DNA of 64,000 bases from Murimonas intestini (GTDB lineage Bacteria; Bacillota; Clostridia; Lachnospirales; Lachnospiraceae): assembly GCF_024622195.1 (NCBI RefSeq), contig NZ_JANKBI010000014.1, forward strand, positions 1 to 64,000, given 5' to 3'. A program made the position numbers and the translations under genes. Shown piece by piece: positions 25,189-35,306 of the stretch (its first letter is position 1; each line of letters opens with the position of its first letter). Below the pieces are notes generated by a model. It saw only the letters and a list, made by a program, of their open reading frames with translations. It did no database searches and was not told the DNA's origin.

Positions 25189-26457
25189 TTATGGATTTAA
25201 TTCTGCGATCCTCGTCACTGCCACATAGATTTCCTGGATTTTGAACCAGGTACTGTAATCTACCACACCTGTCTGAGGAAGCCCAAATACGCTCTGGAAC
25301 ACTCTCACCGCATTTTGTGTGCCCTCCCCGAATATACCGTCCTCTGCTATTTTGGGAATCAGAGGATAGTTGTTGGAGATCGCGTTTATCTGCTCCTGCA
25401 TCTGGAGCACTTTTGCGCCGGACGACCCGATATCAAGAGCATACCCCGGCCACGATGAGGGAATCCCCGAAACTTCCTCCGCCGTGTTAATATACATATT
25501 GTCCCCATAATAATATCTCAGTATCTCTATCGCCTGATACCCCTGATCTCCCAGGCTCTTTGACCCCCACTGTGTCATCCAGTTGGGGCAGGATACTCTC
25601 TGTCCGTCACAGTACTGTGTCAGGATCGGCTGTTTTACATTCGGCCTTGACAGATAATTGGCAAATAATTCATCCACTATTACTGAGATACTTTCAAAAA
25701 TATTTCTGCCGTATATCCACTTGTGGTCAAAGGCGGTGGAGGACGTGATAGTAAAATCAAACCCTTTATTCCTGTACCACTCTGTGTATACCCTGTTCAG
25801 GGTAAATGACATGATAGCCAATACATTCGCTCTGATGGTCGCTGCCGGCCAGGTTGCATATATTTCACTCGATGCCACATTCTTAATATAATCCTTGTAC
25901 CGCACATAATAATCTGTTGCCGTAGTATCCATAGGGGAACCGTCATGCACCACCACAAATTCCGGCACCACCACTCTGCTTAATACTATCTCTCCGAACT
26001 GGCTGACAGGTTTGATCTCAGCCTCTGCAATCTTCGGCGGATAGTCGCCGAAGAGAGTATGTGCAGGTATAACAATATTATCAATCGTTTCGCCGGGAGC
26101 AAGCGGACGCAGGCGTATCTCCTGAAGAGCTGTGGCATCCGGCAGTATTTCCGCTCCTGAGATAGTCAGTGTCTCATACCCCGGCGCGCTGACACGAAAT
26201 GTATATTCAGAATACGGCTGGTTCTCAGATGGAGCCATGCTGTACTCCAGCGGCGGAGCCGGAAGCTCCAGGGTCTCTGTCTGGCCGTTCTGGTCTGTTG
26301 TCACCTCTTCAACCGTGCTCTCAGGGTCTCCGGTGTACGAGATATCAATTACAGCATCCTGAATAGGGGCATATCCCGTGTTTGACACTACGGAAAGCCT
26401 GAGTTTTCCCTGGTCAGGCGCATCCTGCTGCATGGCAGTTATATTTTTTATTTCCAT
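25189..26457 (-). CDS. peptidoglycan-binding protein with SpoIID-like central region
   Basis: This 422-residue protein lacks a signal peptide. Residues 15-130 look like a carboxypeptidase-regulatory (Ig-like) beta domain. The middle (about 170-330) has AATIRANVLAIMSFTLNRVYTEWYRNKGFDFTITSS in pieces recalling SpoIID/cell-wall hydrolase-like clostridial proteins. The C-terminus (about 340-415) is a PG_binding_1 domain with LQMQEQIN, DGIFGEGTQNAVRVFQ and GLPQTGVVDYSTW. A role in spore or cell-wall remodelling is likely from family context. It sits after rseP but with a 63-base gap. Confidence 0.7.
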   Translation of the reverse strand: MEIKNITAMQQDAPDQGKLRLSVVSNTGYAPIQDAVIDISYTGDPESTVEEVTTDQNGQTETLELPAPPLEYSMAPSENQPYSEYTFRVSAPGYETLTISGAEILPDATALQEIRLRPLAPGETIDNIVIPAHTLFGDYPPKIAEAEIKPVSQFGEIVLSRVVVPEFVVVHDGSPMDTTATDYYVRYKDYIKNVASSEIYATWPAATIRANVLAIMSFTLNRVYTEWYRNKGFDFTITSSTAFDHKWIYGRNIFESISVIVDELFANYLSRPNVKQPILTQYCDGQRVSCPNWMTQWGSKSLGDQGYQAIEILRYYYGDNMYINTAEEVSGIPSSWPGYALDIGSSGAKVLQMQEQINAISNNYPLIPKIAEDGIFGEGTQNAVRVFQSVFGLPQTGVVDYSTWFKIQEIYVAVTRIAELNP

Positions 26458-26520
26458 ATAAACCTCAACGATAGCTTCTCGTTTCAGTATATGCTATATT
26501 TTTCTTTTCGTTCCCCGGCT

Positions 26521-27555
26521 CTAAAACAGTTTCCGCACATCATTAAACATAACGACAACCATCAGAAGCATCAGCGCCATAAGGCCGATGAAATTAACCA
26601 TTCCTTCTTTTTCCGGATCAATACGTTTCCTGCGGATGGCTTCTATGATCAGGAACACCAGCCTGCCGCCGTCAAGGGCAGGTATAGGCAGAAGGTTCAT
26701 GACACCTAAGTTGGCCGTCAGAAGTATGGATATATTCAGCATGTTCAGCCATATATAGAACCCGCCGTCCTCGGCGCTCTTCTCATATGTCTCGCCTATG
26801 ATATCGACTACGCCCACTGGTCCTGACAGATCATTGAGTCCGACCTCACCCTTAAAAAGCATCTTCAGGCTGTCTATAGTAGTCTCTATCCAGTATTTTA
26901 CTTCGTATGCGCTGTATTTTATCGTATCCCAGGCATTCCCCTTTACACGGTAGTTGCTGCTCCCGCTGATACCCATCAGGTATCTTCCCGTCTCTTTATC
27001 CAGCTGAGGCACGATGGTAGTCTCTTTAACTTCACCGTTATGCTCATACTTCAGGTCTATGGTCTTTCCCTGATGAAATGTGATATAATTTGAAACTTCC
27101 CTGTACAGATGGACCTTCTTCCCATTCATGGAAATGATCGTGTCCCCTGGCTGCAGTCCTGCAGCCTCTGCCGGCGAACCTTCTGTTACATTTAAGATCT
27201 CAGGCACATCATGGCCAATACTGCCAATGACAAACAGCGACAGCAAAAATGCAAGTACAAAGTTAAATATTGGTCCTGCCACAACAATCGACATCCTGGC
27301 CCAGACAGATTTGCTGCCAAATGAACCCGATTCCATTACTCCGTCATCTTCCCCCAGCATCATGCAGGAACCGCCGAACGGCAGCAGTTTCCATGAATAT
27401 CTTGTGCCGCCTTTTACAGTGCTGATGATCCTTGGGCCCATTCCCAGAGAAAATTCCGTTACTACTACTCCGTTGTATTTTGCCAGGAAGAAATGTCCCA
27501 GCTCATGTATGATAATAATTAAACTAAATATCAAAAGTGCAATGATTATTTTCAC
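26521..27555 (-). CDS. rseP: RIP site-2 metalloprotease RseP
   Basis: Intramembrane zinc protease that cuts anti-sigma factors and signal-peptide remnants. The catalytic HELGH sits in the first helix (IIIIHELGHFFLAKY). A PDZ domain spans about residues 110-190 (EGSPAEAAGLQPGDTIISMNG), and the second active-site motif is NLLPIPALDGGRLVF. I favour the GTG at 27555 (344 residues, VKIIIALLIF), 1 base after the dxr stop, since family members begin there; a TTG at 27573 inside dxr is possible. Last gene of the pyrH block. Confidence 0.93.
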   Translation of the reverse strand: MKIIIALLIFSLIIIIHELGHFFLAKYNGVVVTEFSLGMGPRIISTVKGGTRYSWKLLPFGGSCMMLGEDDGVMESGSFGSKSVWARMSIVVAGPIFNFVLAFLLSLFVIGSIGHDVPEILNVTEGSPAEAAGLQPGDTIISMNGKKVHLYREVSNYITFHQGKTIDLKYEHNGEVKETTIVPQLDKETGRYLMGISGSSNYRVKGNAWDTIKYSAYEVKYWIETTIDSLKMLFKGEVGLNDLSGPVGVVDIIGETYEKSAEDGGFYIWLNMLNISILLTANLGVMNLLPIPALDGGRLVFLIIEAIRRKRIDPEKEGMVNFIGLMALMLLMVVVMFNDVRKLF

Positions 27556-27556
27556 C

Positions 27557-28705
27557 CTACCACCTGCTTTCAATCAATTCATAAGTCGCCTGCTCTGTCA
27601 TGAGTATTTCTTCCACAGTGGGATTCTGGATTATCTTATGTGCCTGCATGCTTGCAGATATGATCTCGTAAATATCCAGGAACCTTATACGCTTATGTAG
27701 GAATTTACTTACCGCAAGCTCATTTGCCGCGTTAAACACTGTAGGCATGGAGCCTCCGGCCCGGGAAGCGTCAAACGCAAGCGGAAGTCCCAGAAAAGTC
27801 TCCATATCCGGTTCTTCAAAAGTTATCTGGGAAAGCTTTCCAAAGTCCAGCCTTTCGCCCGGCAGATACCTCCTGTCCGGGTAGTAAAGGGCATACTGAA
27901 TGGGCAGCTTCATATCCGGAGTGCCCAGCTGCGCTATGACCGCCCCGTCCACATATTCCACCATGGAATGTATGATACTTTTGGGCTGGACTACTACCTG
28001 TATCTGATCCAGACTGACATCAAACAGCCACCTGGCCTCCATCACTTCCAGTCCTTTATTGACCAGAGTCGCCGAGTCGATGGTGATCTTCTGTCCCATA
28101 GACCAGTTAGGATGCTTCAAGGCATCTTCCACCTGGACCTTCTCCAGATCGCTGCGTTTTTTTCCGCGGAAAGGACCGCCTGAGGCTGTCAGCAGTATCT
28201 TGCTTATACACTTTCTGTCCTCCCCGTTCAGTGACTGAAAAATCGCACTGTGTTCACTGTCCACAGGAAGGATACGGACACCGCATTCTCTGGCAAGCGG
28301 CATAATAATATGCCCAGCTGTCACCAGGGTTTCTTTATTTGCAAGAGCTATATCCTTTCCCGCCTTTATGGCTTCTATCGTTGGCCTTATCCCTATCATG
28401 CCTACTATGGCAGTCACAAGTATGTCAACTTCCTCCATAACAGACAGCTCAATAAGGCCATCCATTCCGCTGACCACCCGGACAGGCAGGTCACGTACAG
28501 ATGCCCTGAGTTCTTTTGCAGCCGCTTCTTCCCATACTGCCACTCTGGACGGACAGTACTGACGTATCTGCCTCTCCAGAAGCTTCAGATTATGGCCGCC
28601 TGCTGCCAGGGCTGCCACCTTTATATCCTTATTCTCAGCCACGACCTCTAATGTCTGGGTACCAATAGAGCCTGTGGAACCCAGAATCGCAATTGTTTTC
28701 ATCAT
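27557..28705 (-). CDS. dxr: 1-deoxy-D-xylulose 5-phosphate reductoisomerase
   Basis: Second step of the non-mevalonate isoprenoid route, NADPH-dependent. The 382-residue protein has the nucleotide motif AILGSTGSIGTQTLEV, the metal/substrate region LPVDSEHSAIFQSLNGE, SGGPFRGK and MGQKITIDSATLVNKGLEVM. It is in the normal order between cdsA and rseP, which it feeds together with uppS toward undecaprenyl phosphate. Confidence 0.97.
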   Translation of the reverse strand: MMKTIAILGSTGSIGTQTLEVVAENKDIKVAALAAGGHNLKLLERQIRQYCPSRVAVWEEAAAKELRASVRDLPVRVVSGMDGLIELSVMEEVDILVTAIVGMIGIRPTIEAIKAGKDIALANKETLVTAGHIIMPLARECGVRILPVDSEHSAIFQSLNGEDRKCISKILLTASGGPFRGKKRSDLEKVQVEDALKHPNWSMGQKITIDSATLVNKGLEVMEARWLFDVSLDQIQVVVQPKSIIHSMVEYVDGAVIAQLGTPDMKLPIQYALYYPDRRYLPGERLDFGKLSQITFEEPDMETFLGLPLAFDASRAGGSMPTVFNAANELAVSKFLHKRIRFLDIYEIISASMQAHKIIQNPTVEEILMTEQATYELIESRW

Positions 28706-28722
28706 TATCTCCTCTTTATCCG

Positions 28723-29532
28723 TTACATCATTACCATAGCAAGAAAATAGATGACCGGCGCCGTGAAAATCACGCTGTCAAACCGGTCCAGAATCCCGCC
28801 GTGTCCTGGTATCAGCTTGCCGTAATCCTTTATTTCATGATTCCTCTTGATGGCGGATGCAGCCAGGTCTCCTATCATGGAGATCAGGGCGCCTGCCGCA
28901 CATATGGCTGCATACATTACTATATGGTTACTGTCTGTCTGCAGGTATTTTCCAACCACAGCCGCATACGCTGCGCCTAACACAGCAGCTCCCACAACGC
29001 CTCCGACGGCACCCTCAACAGACTTCTTAGGGCTCAGCTTCGGGGACATCTTATGTTTTCCAATCAGCACACCTACACAGTAAGCGCACGTATCGCACCC
29101 CCAGGAACACAGGAAGATGAGCCACACAAGAAAGGCGCCGTCCTCCATCATCCTCGTCTGGTAAATATAGGAGAGCATAACGGAAACATATACGACTCCG
29201 AAAAACGCTGACATAACCTGTTCAGACCTGTATTTCGGAAAGGTGAACACATAGACAGACATAAAGGCGGCCAGTAAAAATATCAGCCCTATCATACTAT
29301 ATGCTTCTAACCCCAAAAGTAACATGAGATAATACAGCAGTGTGCCTGCATAACCTACAGCCGCCAGTACTGAAAATCCCTTTTCCTGAACTTTTACGGC
29401 ACGGTAGAGTTCGAAAAGCCCTGCAAGCGATGTCAGAAGAAGTGTCACAAGGAGCACTATATCACCGCTTATTATAGTTACCAATGCAGCGAGAACTAAT
29501 ACAACCCCACTGATAAGTCTTGTAAAAAACAC
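28723..29532 (-). CDS. cdsA: phosphatidate cytidylyltransferase
   Basis: Makes CDP-diacylglycerol from phosphatidate and CTP at the membrane. The 269-residue protein has about seven helices and the C-terminal family signature KDYGKLIPGHGGILDRFDS. It lies 2 bases after uppS and is part of the same operon. Confidence 0.95.
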   Translation of the reverse strand: MFFTRLISGVVLVLAALVTIISGDIVLLVTLLLTSLAGLFELYRAVKVQEKGFSVLAAVGYAGTLLYYLMLLLGLEAYSMIGLIFLLAAFMSVYVFTFPKYRSEQVMSAFFGVVYVSVMLSYIYQTRMMEDGAFLVWLIFLCSWGCDTCAYCVGVLIGKHKMSPKLSPKKSVEGAVGGVVGAAVLGAAYAAVVGKYLQTDSNHIVMYAAICAAGALISMIGDLAASAIKRNHEIKDYGKLIPGHGGILDRFDSVIFTAPVIYFLAMVMM

Positions 29533-29534
29533 AA

Positions 29535-30242
29535 TTATTCCTCCTCCACGCCGCCAAAGCGCCTGTCTCTTTCGTTGTACTTTTCAATGGCTTTCATCAG
29601 CTCATTTTTATTGAAGGCCGGCCATGGGACCTCTGTAAAATAAAATTCCGTGTATGCCAGCTGCCACAGCAGATAGTTTGACAGCCTGAGCTCACCGCTG
29701 GTCCTTATAAGCAGGTCCGGGTCCGGTATCCCTGCCGTGTCCAGATAACTTTCAAATACTTCTTCTGTGATCTCTTCCGGCGCCTGTCTGCCATCCACAC
29801 AATCCCGGGCCATCTTTTTCATTGCTCTGATCATCTCATTCCTGCTGCCATAATTAATAGCGATCTGAAAATTAAGCCCTGTATTATTTTTGGAATCTTC
29901 AACCAGGTCGCTGAGGCTTTTCTGTAGATCCGGAGCCAGGGCGGACGGTTCTCCAAGGACGCGGACTTTCATATTGTTTTTTCTGGCTGTCTTTATACAT
30001 GTCTTTGTATAATTTCTGAAAAGCTTCATGAGGGAGTCCACCTCCTCCTGAGGCCTTTTCCAGTTCTCAGTTGAAAAAAGGTAAACAGTCAGGTATTTTA
30101 TACCCATGTTCCATGCATCCTCACAGATGACTTCCAGATTCTTGGCACCCCTCACATGCCCATAATTTCTGGGCATCCCCTTACTCTTGGCCCAGCGGCC
30201 GTTTCCATCCAGTATAATCGCAACGTGCTGCGGTATAACCAT
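29535..30242 (-). CDS. uppS: isoprenyl transferase (undecaprenyl diphosphate synthase)
   Basis: Cis-prenyltransferase that builds the C55 carrier for cell-wall synthesis. HVAIILDGNGRWAKSKG (catalytic Asp), FSTENWKRP and the C-terminal RTSGELRLSNYLLWQ with the P-W-P of TEVPWPAF are diagnostic. The start is set at the ATG at 30242 (235 residues) because GGGAGGA stands 5-6 bases upstream; the frame also extends back to 30272. Confidence 0.96.
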   Translation of the reverse strand: MVIPQHVAIILDGNGRWAKSKGMPRNYGHVRGAKNLEVICEDAWNMGIKYLTVYLFSTENWKRPQEEVDSLMKLFRNYTKTCIKTARKNNMKVRVLGEPSALAPDLQKSLSDLVEDSKNNTGLNFQIAINYGSRNEMIRAMKKMARDCVDGRQAPEEITEEVFESYLDTAGIPDPDLLIRTSGELRLSNYLLWQLAYTEFYFTEVPWPAFNKNELMKAIEKYNERDRRFGGVEEE

Positions 30243-30294
30243 CTTTATCCTCCCTATTTCAAGTTCATTCAAGATAAAATGCTATGAATATTAA

Positions 30295-30316
30295 AGGAGG
30301 CTTAAAAAAGCCTCCT
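30295..30316 (-). terminator. partial terminator between frr and uppS
   Basis: AGGAGGCTT / AAGCCTCCT with a 4-base loop is followed by TTAATATT on the minus strand, inside the operon after frr. Read-through must still supply uppS and the genes after it unless a further promoter exists. Confidence 0.6.
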
Positions 30317-30336
30317 CTTTCTCTGCACTTTCTCTA

Positions 30337-30891
30337 TCAGACTTTTAAGATCTCACCAGACTTTTCTTCAACTGCCTTATCGATTTCTTTTACATACTTA
30401 TCGGTCAGTTTCTGTACTTCTTCTTCCAGTTCTGCGATCTCATCCTCAGACACATCCGCAGACTTTTTCAGCTTCTTGAACGCATCGTTGGCATCCCTGC
30501 GGATATTGCGGACTGCTACTTTTGCTGCTTCGCCTTTTTTCTTTACATCCTTTACCAGCTCTTTCCTGCGTTCCTCTGTGAGTTCCGGAAATACAAGACG
30601 GATAACTTTGCCGTCATTATTAGGATTGATCCCCAGGTCAGATACCATGATTGCTTTTTCGATAGCCTTTACAAGGCTGGCATCCCACGGCTGGATCTGG
30701 ATCATTCTGGCCTCAGGCACTGTCACATTTCCTACCTGCTGGATCGGGGTCGGCGTTCCATAATAGTCCACCATGATCCTGTCAAGTACATGAGGATTCG
30801 CGCGCCCTGCACGGACTGCTCCGAACTCTGCCATCAGGTTATCATAAGTTTTTGTCATTTTTGTGTCGTAAATCTGAATTCTTTCATCCAT
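30337..30891 (-). CDS. frr: ribosome recycling factor
   Basis: Splits post-termination ribosomes with EF-G. The 184-residue protein has the standard length, a three-helix bundle with RAGRANPHVLDRIMVDYYG, TVPEARMIQIQPWD and the C-terminal coiled segment LTDKYVKEIDKAVEEKSGEI. It lies 33 bases after pyrH, as is usual. Confidence 0.97.
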   Translation of the reverse strand: MDERIQIYDTKMTKTYDNLMAEFGAVRAGRANPHVLDRIMVDYYGTPTPIQQVGNVTVPEARMIQIQPWDASLVKAIEKAIMVSDLGINPNNDGKVIRLVFPELTEERRKELVKDVKKKGEAAKVAVRNIRRDANDAFKKLKKSADVSEDEIAELEEEVQKLTDKYVKEIDKAVEEKSGEILKV

Positions 30892-30924
30892 TTCTTAATT
30901 TCCTCCTGCATCCTTTAACTCTTG

Positions 30925-31620
30925 TTATACAGTTACCTTCGTCCCTGTAAAGTTCCCATTCACCGTGTTGACAATGCTGTTTTCCTGGTTCAGCCCAAAC
31001 ACCATCATTGGCATCTTATTTTCCATGCACAGGATGGACGCTGCCATATCCACTACGCCCAGCTTTTTGTCAATGACCTCCTGGATGGTAATCTCGTCAT
31101 ACTTTTTGGCATTCGGATTATCCTTGGGATCGCTGTCATAGACTCCGTCTATAGACTTGGCCAGCAGAATAACATCAGCTTCGATCTCAATGGCACGCAG
31201 GACAGTTGCCGTATCTGTAGAAAAATACGGATGACCTGTACCGCCTGCAAAAAATGAAACCACACCTTTTTCAAAATATTTATTCACTCTGTCCTTTGAG
31301 AACAGCTTTGTGAACGAACCGCATGCGAAGGGAGTGAGGATCTGGGTCATCATACCAACCGAACGGAAAATCTCAGACACGTAGATGCAGTTCATAACTG
31401 TCGCCAGCATACCGATCTGGTCTGCTTTCGTGCGGTCGATCGTCTCGCTGGATCTTCCTCTCCAAAAGTTTCCGCCGCCGATGACGATACCCACATCAAT
31501 ACCTTTATCCACTAATTGTTTTACCTGGCTGGCTACCTTCGTGACCGTCGGTTCATCAAAACCAGTCTTCTTGTCGCCGGCCAGCGCCTCGCCGCTCAGC
31601 TTCAGCAATATTCTTTTCAT
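30925..31620 (-). CDS. pyrH: UMP kinase
   Basis: Phosphorylates UMP to UDP. The 231-residue amino-acid-kinase fold begins MKRILLKLSGEALAGDK, with GIVIGGGNFWRGR and the nucleotide region DIDGVY-like SIDGVYDSDPKDNPNAKKYD. The start is the ATG at 31620, 6 bases after AGAGGTG; the frame also has a GTG at 31629. First gene of the pyrH-frr-uppS-cdsA-dxr-rseP operon. The usual upstream rpsB-tsf pair is not here; topB lies there instead. Confidence 0.97.
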   Translation of the reverse strand: MKRILLKLSGEALAGDKKTGFDEPTVTKVASQVKQLVDKGIDVGIVIGGGNFWRGRSSETIDRTKADQIGMLATVMNCIYVSEIFRSVGMMTQILTPFACGSFTKLFSKDRVNKYFEKGVVSFFAGGTGHPYFSTDTATVLRAIEIEADVILLAKSIDGVYDSDPKDNPNAKKYDEITIQEVIDKKLGVVDMAASILCMENKMPMMVFGLNQENSIVNTVNGNFTGTKVTV

Positions 31621-31691
31621 TATTTGCACCTCTGCTTGTCTTTAATTTAGATGATGACACGCCGCAAAAAGCGCATCTTAAAACTGTGTTG

Positions 31692-31720
31692 ATTATAACA
31701 TATCCGATATAAAACTACAA
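31692..31720 (-). promoter_or_regulatory. promoter of the pyrH operon
   Basis: TTGTAG and perfect TATAAT are separated by 17 bases on the minus strand, about 70 bases upstream of pyrH. Confidence 0.75.
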
Positions 31721-31743
31721 CTTTTTCTGGCTTTTTTCTGCTC

Positions 31744-33963
31744 CTACTTCAGATTAAGTTTTGCAAGCGCCTCTGCAAATGCATTGTTGACCGGCTCCTC
31801 TGCTTCCTTATTCTGTTTATTCAGGTAACGCTGGACATCCCGTTTATTTACTCCTGCCCCTTCTTTTTCACGTCTGGCCTGAAAAGCCGAGAGTTTTTCT
31901 TTGTGCCCGCAGGCGCAGATAAACACTTCCTCCCCGCCTCTCTTATACATCTCCATCCGTTTATGGCAGACGGGGCATCTGGCATTTGTTGTTCTGGAAA
32001 CAGTCTCCCTGTATCCGCATTCCCTGTCCTGGCAGACAAGCATCTTACTGTTCTTTCCGTTCACCGCAAGAAGCTTCTTGCCGCACTGGGGACATGTTTT
32101 ATTCGTCATATTTTCATGCCTGAATGTCCCGTCCCCGGATTTTATCTCTCCTATTATATCTTTTGTATATTCCCTGATGCTTGTTATGAAAGCCTGCTGT
32201 TTTGCCTTTCCTTTGGCGATCTGTGAGAGCTTCAGCTCCCAGGAAGCCGTCAGCTCCGGCTTTTTTAAATCCTCCGGCACCAGCTCCAAAAGCTGTTTTG
32301 CTTTCGAAGTCAGGTAGATATCCTGTCCCTTTTTCTCCAGCATGAAATTATTAAAAAGCTTATCAATAATATCAGCTCTTGTAGCCACTGTTCCAAGTCC
32401 GCCCGTCTCACCCAGAACTTTCACGGAATCTTTGTCCCTGGTCTGCATATATTTTACAGGATTCTCCATAGCTGATAAAAGGGTGGCCTCATTAAACCTG
32501 GCCGGCGGCTTTGTCTTTCCTGATGTCATTTCAGCTTTCCCGGCCTTTAGTACCTGGCTCTTTGACAATGAAGGCAGTGTCTGGTCTTTCACATTCATAT
32601 TAGTATCTGTCTCTTCATCCTCATCAAACTCGTCAGAGTTATCCCCAAAACCTGCGTTTTCGTAGACAGTTTTCCACCCTGGGCTTTTTACGGTTCTGCC
32701 TTTGGCGGTAAAGCTCTCTCCTGCCGCCTCCGCCCTCAGAGTGGTCTGCTCATATTCATAGGGCGGATAGAGTACTGCCAGGAACCTCCTTACCACAAGA
32801 TCATATATCTTCCTCTCTTCATTCGTCATGTGGTCCAGCTGAACATACTGCTCTGTGGGTATGATGGCATGATGGTCGCTGACTTTCTTATCGTCCACAA
32901 ACGAGGAATTTGTCCGTATGGGCTTTGTCAGCAGCGGACCTGCCGCCTTTTTATACGGTCCTGTCCCGCAGGCCATCAGTCGTTCCTTTATTGTTTCAGC
33001 CACATCTCTGCCAATATACCTGGAATCAGTCCTGGGATATGTCAGGACCTTATGGTTCTCATACAGCCTCTGCATAATATTCAGAGTTTCTTTTGCGGAA
33101 AACCCGAATTTTTTATTGGCATCCCGCTGCAGCTCCGTCAGGTCGTAGAGCCCCGGAGCATTTTTATGCTTTGCACTCTTTTCCACTGAAACTACTGTCA
33201 GCGCAGCCCCATCAATCTTCTCTTTGATCTTCTCTATCCTGTCCTTCTGGAAAGTGGAAGAACTGCCGCTCTTCCCATCCGTCCAGCTCCACCTTACGCC
33301 GCCTGCCATGACAGCCAAACTATAATAATCTCTCGGTTTAAAATTCCTGATCTCCTCTTCTCTGCCTGCCACAATAGCCAGGGTGGGAGTCTGCACACGT
33401 CCGCAGGACAGCTGGGCATTATATTTGCAGGTAAGCGCACGGGTGGCATTGATCCCCACCAGCCAGTCCGCCTCAGCCCTGGCCGCCGCCGCGCCATAGA
33501 GGTTATTATATTCTCTCCCATCCTTCAGATGTGCAAAGCCCTCTTTTATTGCTTTATCTGTTACAGAAGAGATCCAGAGCCTTTTGATGGGTTTATGGCA
33601 GTCTGCCTTCTCCAGTATCCATCTGGCCACCAGTTCACCTTCCCTGCCTGCGTCTGTGGCGATTATGATTTCGCCGATATCCTTCCTAAACAGCTGTGCT
33701 TTCACAAGTGAATACTGCTTTGCAGTCTGTTTGATCACTACAAGCTGCATTTTCTCAGGCAGCATGGGCAGGTCTTCCATTTTCCACTGTGTATATTTCT
33801 TATTATAGGCCTCCGGGTCCGCCAGCGTCACCAAATGCCCCAGCGCCCAGGTCACCACGTAAGAGCTGCCCTCCATCGCGCCTGCAAGCTTCTTCTGGCA
33901 GTGCAGTACCCGTGCGATATCCCGTGCAACCGACGGTTTTTCTGCTATTACTAAAGATTTCAT
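31744..33963 (-). CDS. topB: DNA topoisomerase III
   Basis: Type IA topoisomerase that decatenates single-stranded DNA links. The 739-residue protein has the TOPRIM domain at the N-terminus (MKSLVIAEKPSVARDIARVL, IIATDAGREGELVARWIL), the active-site tyrosine in VLTYPRTDSRYIG (about residue 310), and C-terminal zinc fingers CPQCGKKLLA...CQDREC and CPVCHKRM...CACG. It is the last core gene before the AT-rich island. Confidence 0.95.
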   Translation of the reverse strand: MKSLVIAEKPSVARDIARVLHCQKKLAGAMEGSSYVVTWALGHLVTLADPEAYNKKYTQWKMEDLPMLPEKMQLVVIKQTAKQYSLVKAQLFRKDIGEIIIATDAGREGELVARWILEKADCHKPIKRLWISSVTDKAIKEGFAHLKDGREYNNLYGAAAARAEADWLVGINATRALTCKYNAQLSCGRVQTPTLAIVAGREEEIRNFKPRDYYSLAVMAGGVRWSWTDGKSGSSSTFQKDRIEKIKEKIDGAALTVVSVEKSAKHKNAPGLYDLTELQRDANKKFGFSAKETLNIMQRLYENHKVLTYPRTDSRYIGRDVAETIKERLMACGTGPYKKAAGPLLTKPIRTNSSFVDDKKVSDHHAIIPTEQYVQLDHMTNEERKIYDLVVRRFLAVLYPPYEYEQTTLRAEAAGESFTAKGRTVKSPGWKTVYENAGFGDNSDEFDEDEETDTNMNVKDQTLPSLSKSQVLKAGKAEMTSGKTKPPARFNEATLLSAMENPVKYMQTRDKDSVKVLGETGGLGTVATRADIIDKLFNNFMLEKKGQDIYLTSKAKQLLELVPEDLKKPELTASWELKLSQIAKGKAKQQAFITSIREYTKDIIGEIKSGDGTFRHENMTNKTCPQCGKKLLAVNGKNSKMLVCQDRECGYRETVSRTTNARCPVCHKRMEMYKRGGEEVFICACGHKEKLSAFQARREKEGAGVNKRDVQRYLNKQNKEAEEPVNNAFAEALAKLNLK

Positions 33964-34043
33964 ATATTTTCATTCTCCTGTTTATGCAATTTTCTTACGG
34001 TCTGCGCAGTAAATGCACAAACCTGCTGAATAGTTACAATTGA

Positions 34044-35297
34044 TTACTTTATTACGTACTTAGTACCTCTTCCCCTGCCTTCAACTTTTATGACACCTTT
34101 TTGTCCCATCTCTTTCAGCAACTGTGTTGTCTTTGATTTGCCAAATGGGGCATAAGGTGCAATTTCGCTAATTGATTTTAACATTGTCCTGCTTAAAACT
34201 TTATATATCTTTCTCTCATCTTCCGTTAAATGTAAATTCTCCTCAAAAACCGGAAGTACCATCTTAATTGTATTTTCTGATATTTCAAATTCTGGTTTTT
34301 TCACTCCCTCTTCATAGAGTTGTTTTATTCTTGTAATTCCTGTTCCGAATATTTCAACAAACCCTAATCTATAAAACACGTTTGCCAGATTTCTATTTCT
34401 TAGAACTGAAATTTTACCTGATAAATATTCTTCTTCCGTTATTCCAGAGGGCAATCCTCCTGGAGAAATAACTTCTATCCTATCATCAAACATTAGAACT
34501 CTTATTTGTGATTCTACATCCCACGTTCTATGTATCAAAGCATTTGCAATTGCTTCCCGGAATGCAGCTTCTGGTATTTTTTCGACCTTCTTTCTATCGG
34601 CTCCCTGTATTTCTTCATATTGATAATAATCTCTAAATACATCTAACGTTTTGTCATATACAGCCAATACTGATATATTTTCAAATGTAACTCTCTTTTG
34701 AATGATACTGATACTTTCACCAAATTTTACCATATCAATTCCCGGAAAATGATTTTTATCTGCCAAAATACCAGCTGCATTATTATATCCATTGAATCCG
34801 TCATACAGGTTCAATGTTTTTAATGTATCTTGATTAAATGTTTCGATTTGAATACTTTCTTTTAATTTTTGATGCAGGATATCGAAAGCTAAATCCTGTT
34901 CTTTATTTGGCAGCTCTTCAAATCTGATGTTTTTCCCTTCCAAAATGAGTCTTGAAAATTCCAGCGTATCTACCTCTATTGTCGCTGTATCGTTTCTCTT
35001 ATATGCTTTTGATTTGTATAAATACGGCTTCTGAACACCACTTTTTACGGTAAGCTTTATCGTTTTATCATTATTTTGTATTTCCAGTGTATAATCAGGC
35101 TGTGGCGAAATACTATCATTAATTTTATTTTCAATATCCAAACATGCCTGTTTTATGTCCGACACTCCTTTAATATTACCAGAGGCATCGATTCCAAAAA
35201 AAATTTCTCCACCATCATAATTCGAAAAGGCACTTACTGTTTTTAAAAACGTGTTTGCAATTATTTCTTTGAATTCTATTACCCTTGTTTCACGCAT
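34044..35297 (-). CDS. AlbA_2 (Schlafen AAA-4) domain ATP-binding regulator
   Basis: The 417-residue protein has an N-terminal AlbA_2 domain (about 1-115: EFKEIIANTFLKTVSAFSNYDGGEIFFGID), a central region with a HATPase_c_4-like part (IPEAAFREAIANALIHRTW, VISPGGLPSGITEEEYLSG, GTGITRIKQLYEEG) and a C-terminal winged helix (about 350-415). This architecture is common on clostridial mobile islands, with transcription-regulator or defence roles suggested but mostly untested. I start at the ATG at 35297, 10 bases after AAAGGA, rather than 35306. Low-GC composition contrasts with topB. Confidence 0.8.
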   Translation of the reverse strand: MRETRVIEFKEIIANTFLKTVSAFSNYDGGEIFFGIDASGNIKGVSDIKQACLDIENKINDSISPQPDYTLEIQNNDKTIKLTVKSGVQKPYLYKSKAYKRNDTATIEVDTLEFSRLILEGKNIRFEELPNKEQDLAFDILHQKLKESIQIETFNQDTLKTLNLYDGFNGYNNAAGILADKNHFPGIDMVKFGESISIIQKRVTFENISVLAVYDKTLDVFRDYYQYEEIQGADRKKVEKIPEAAFREAIANALIHRTWDVESQIRVLMFDDRIEVISPGGLPSGITEEEYLSGKISVLRNRNLANVFYRLGFVEIFGTGITRIKQLYEEGVKKPEFEISENTIKMVLPVFEENLHLTEDERKIYKVLSRTMLKSISEIAPYAPFGKSKTTQLLKEMGQKGVIKVEGRGRGTKYVIK

Positions 35298-35306
35298 ACT
35301 ATCCAT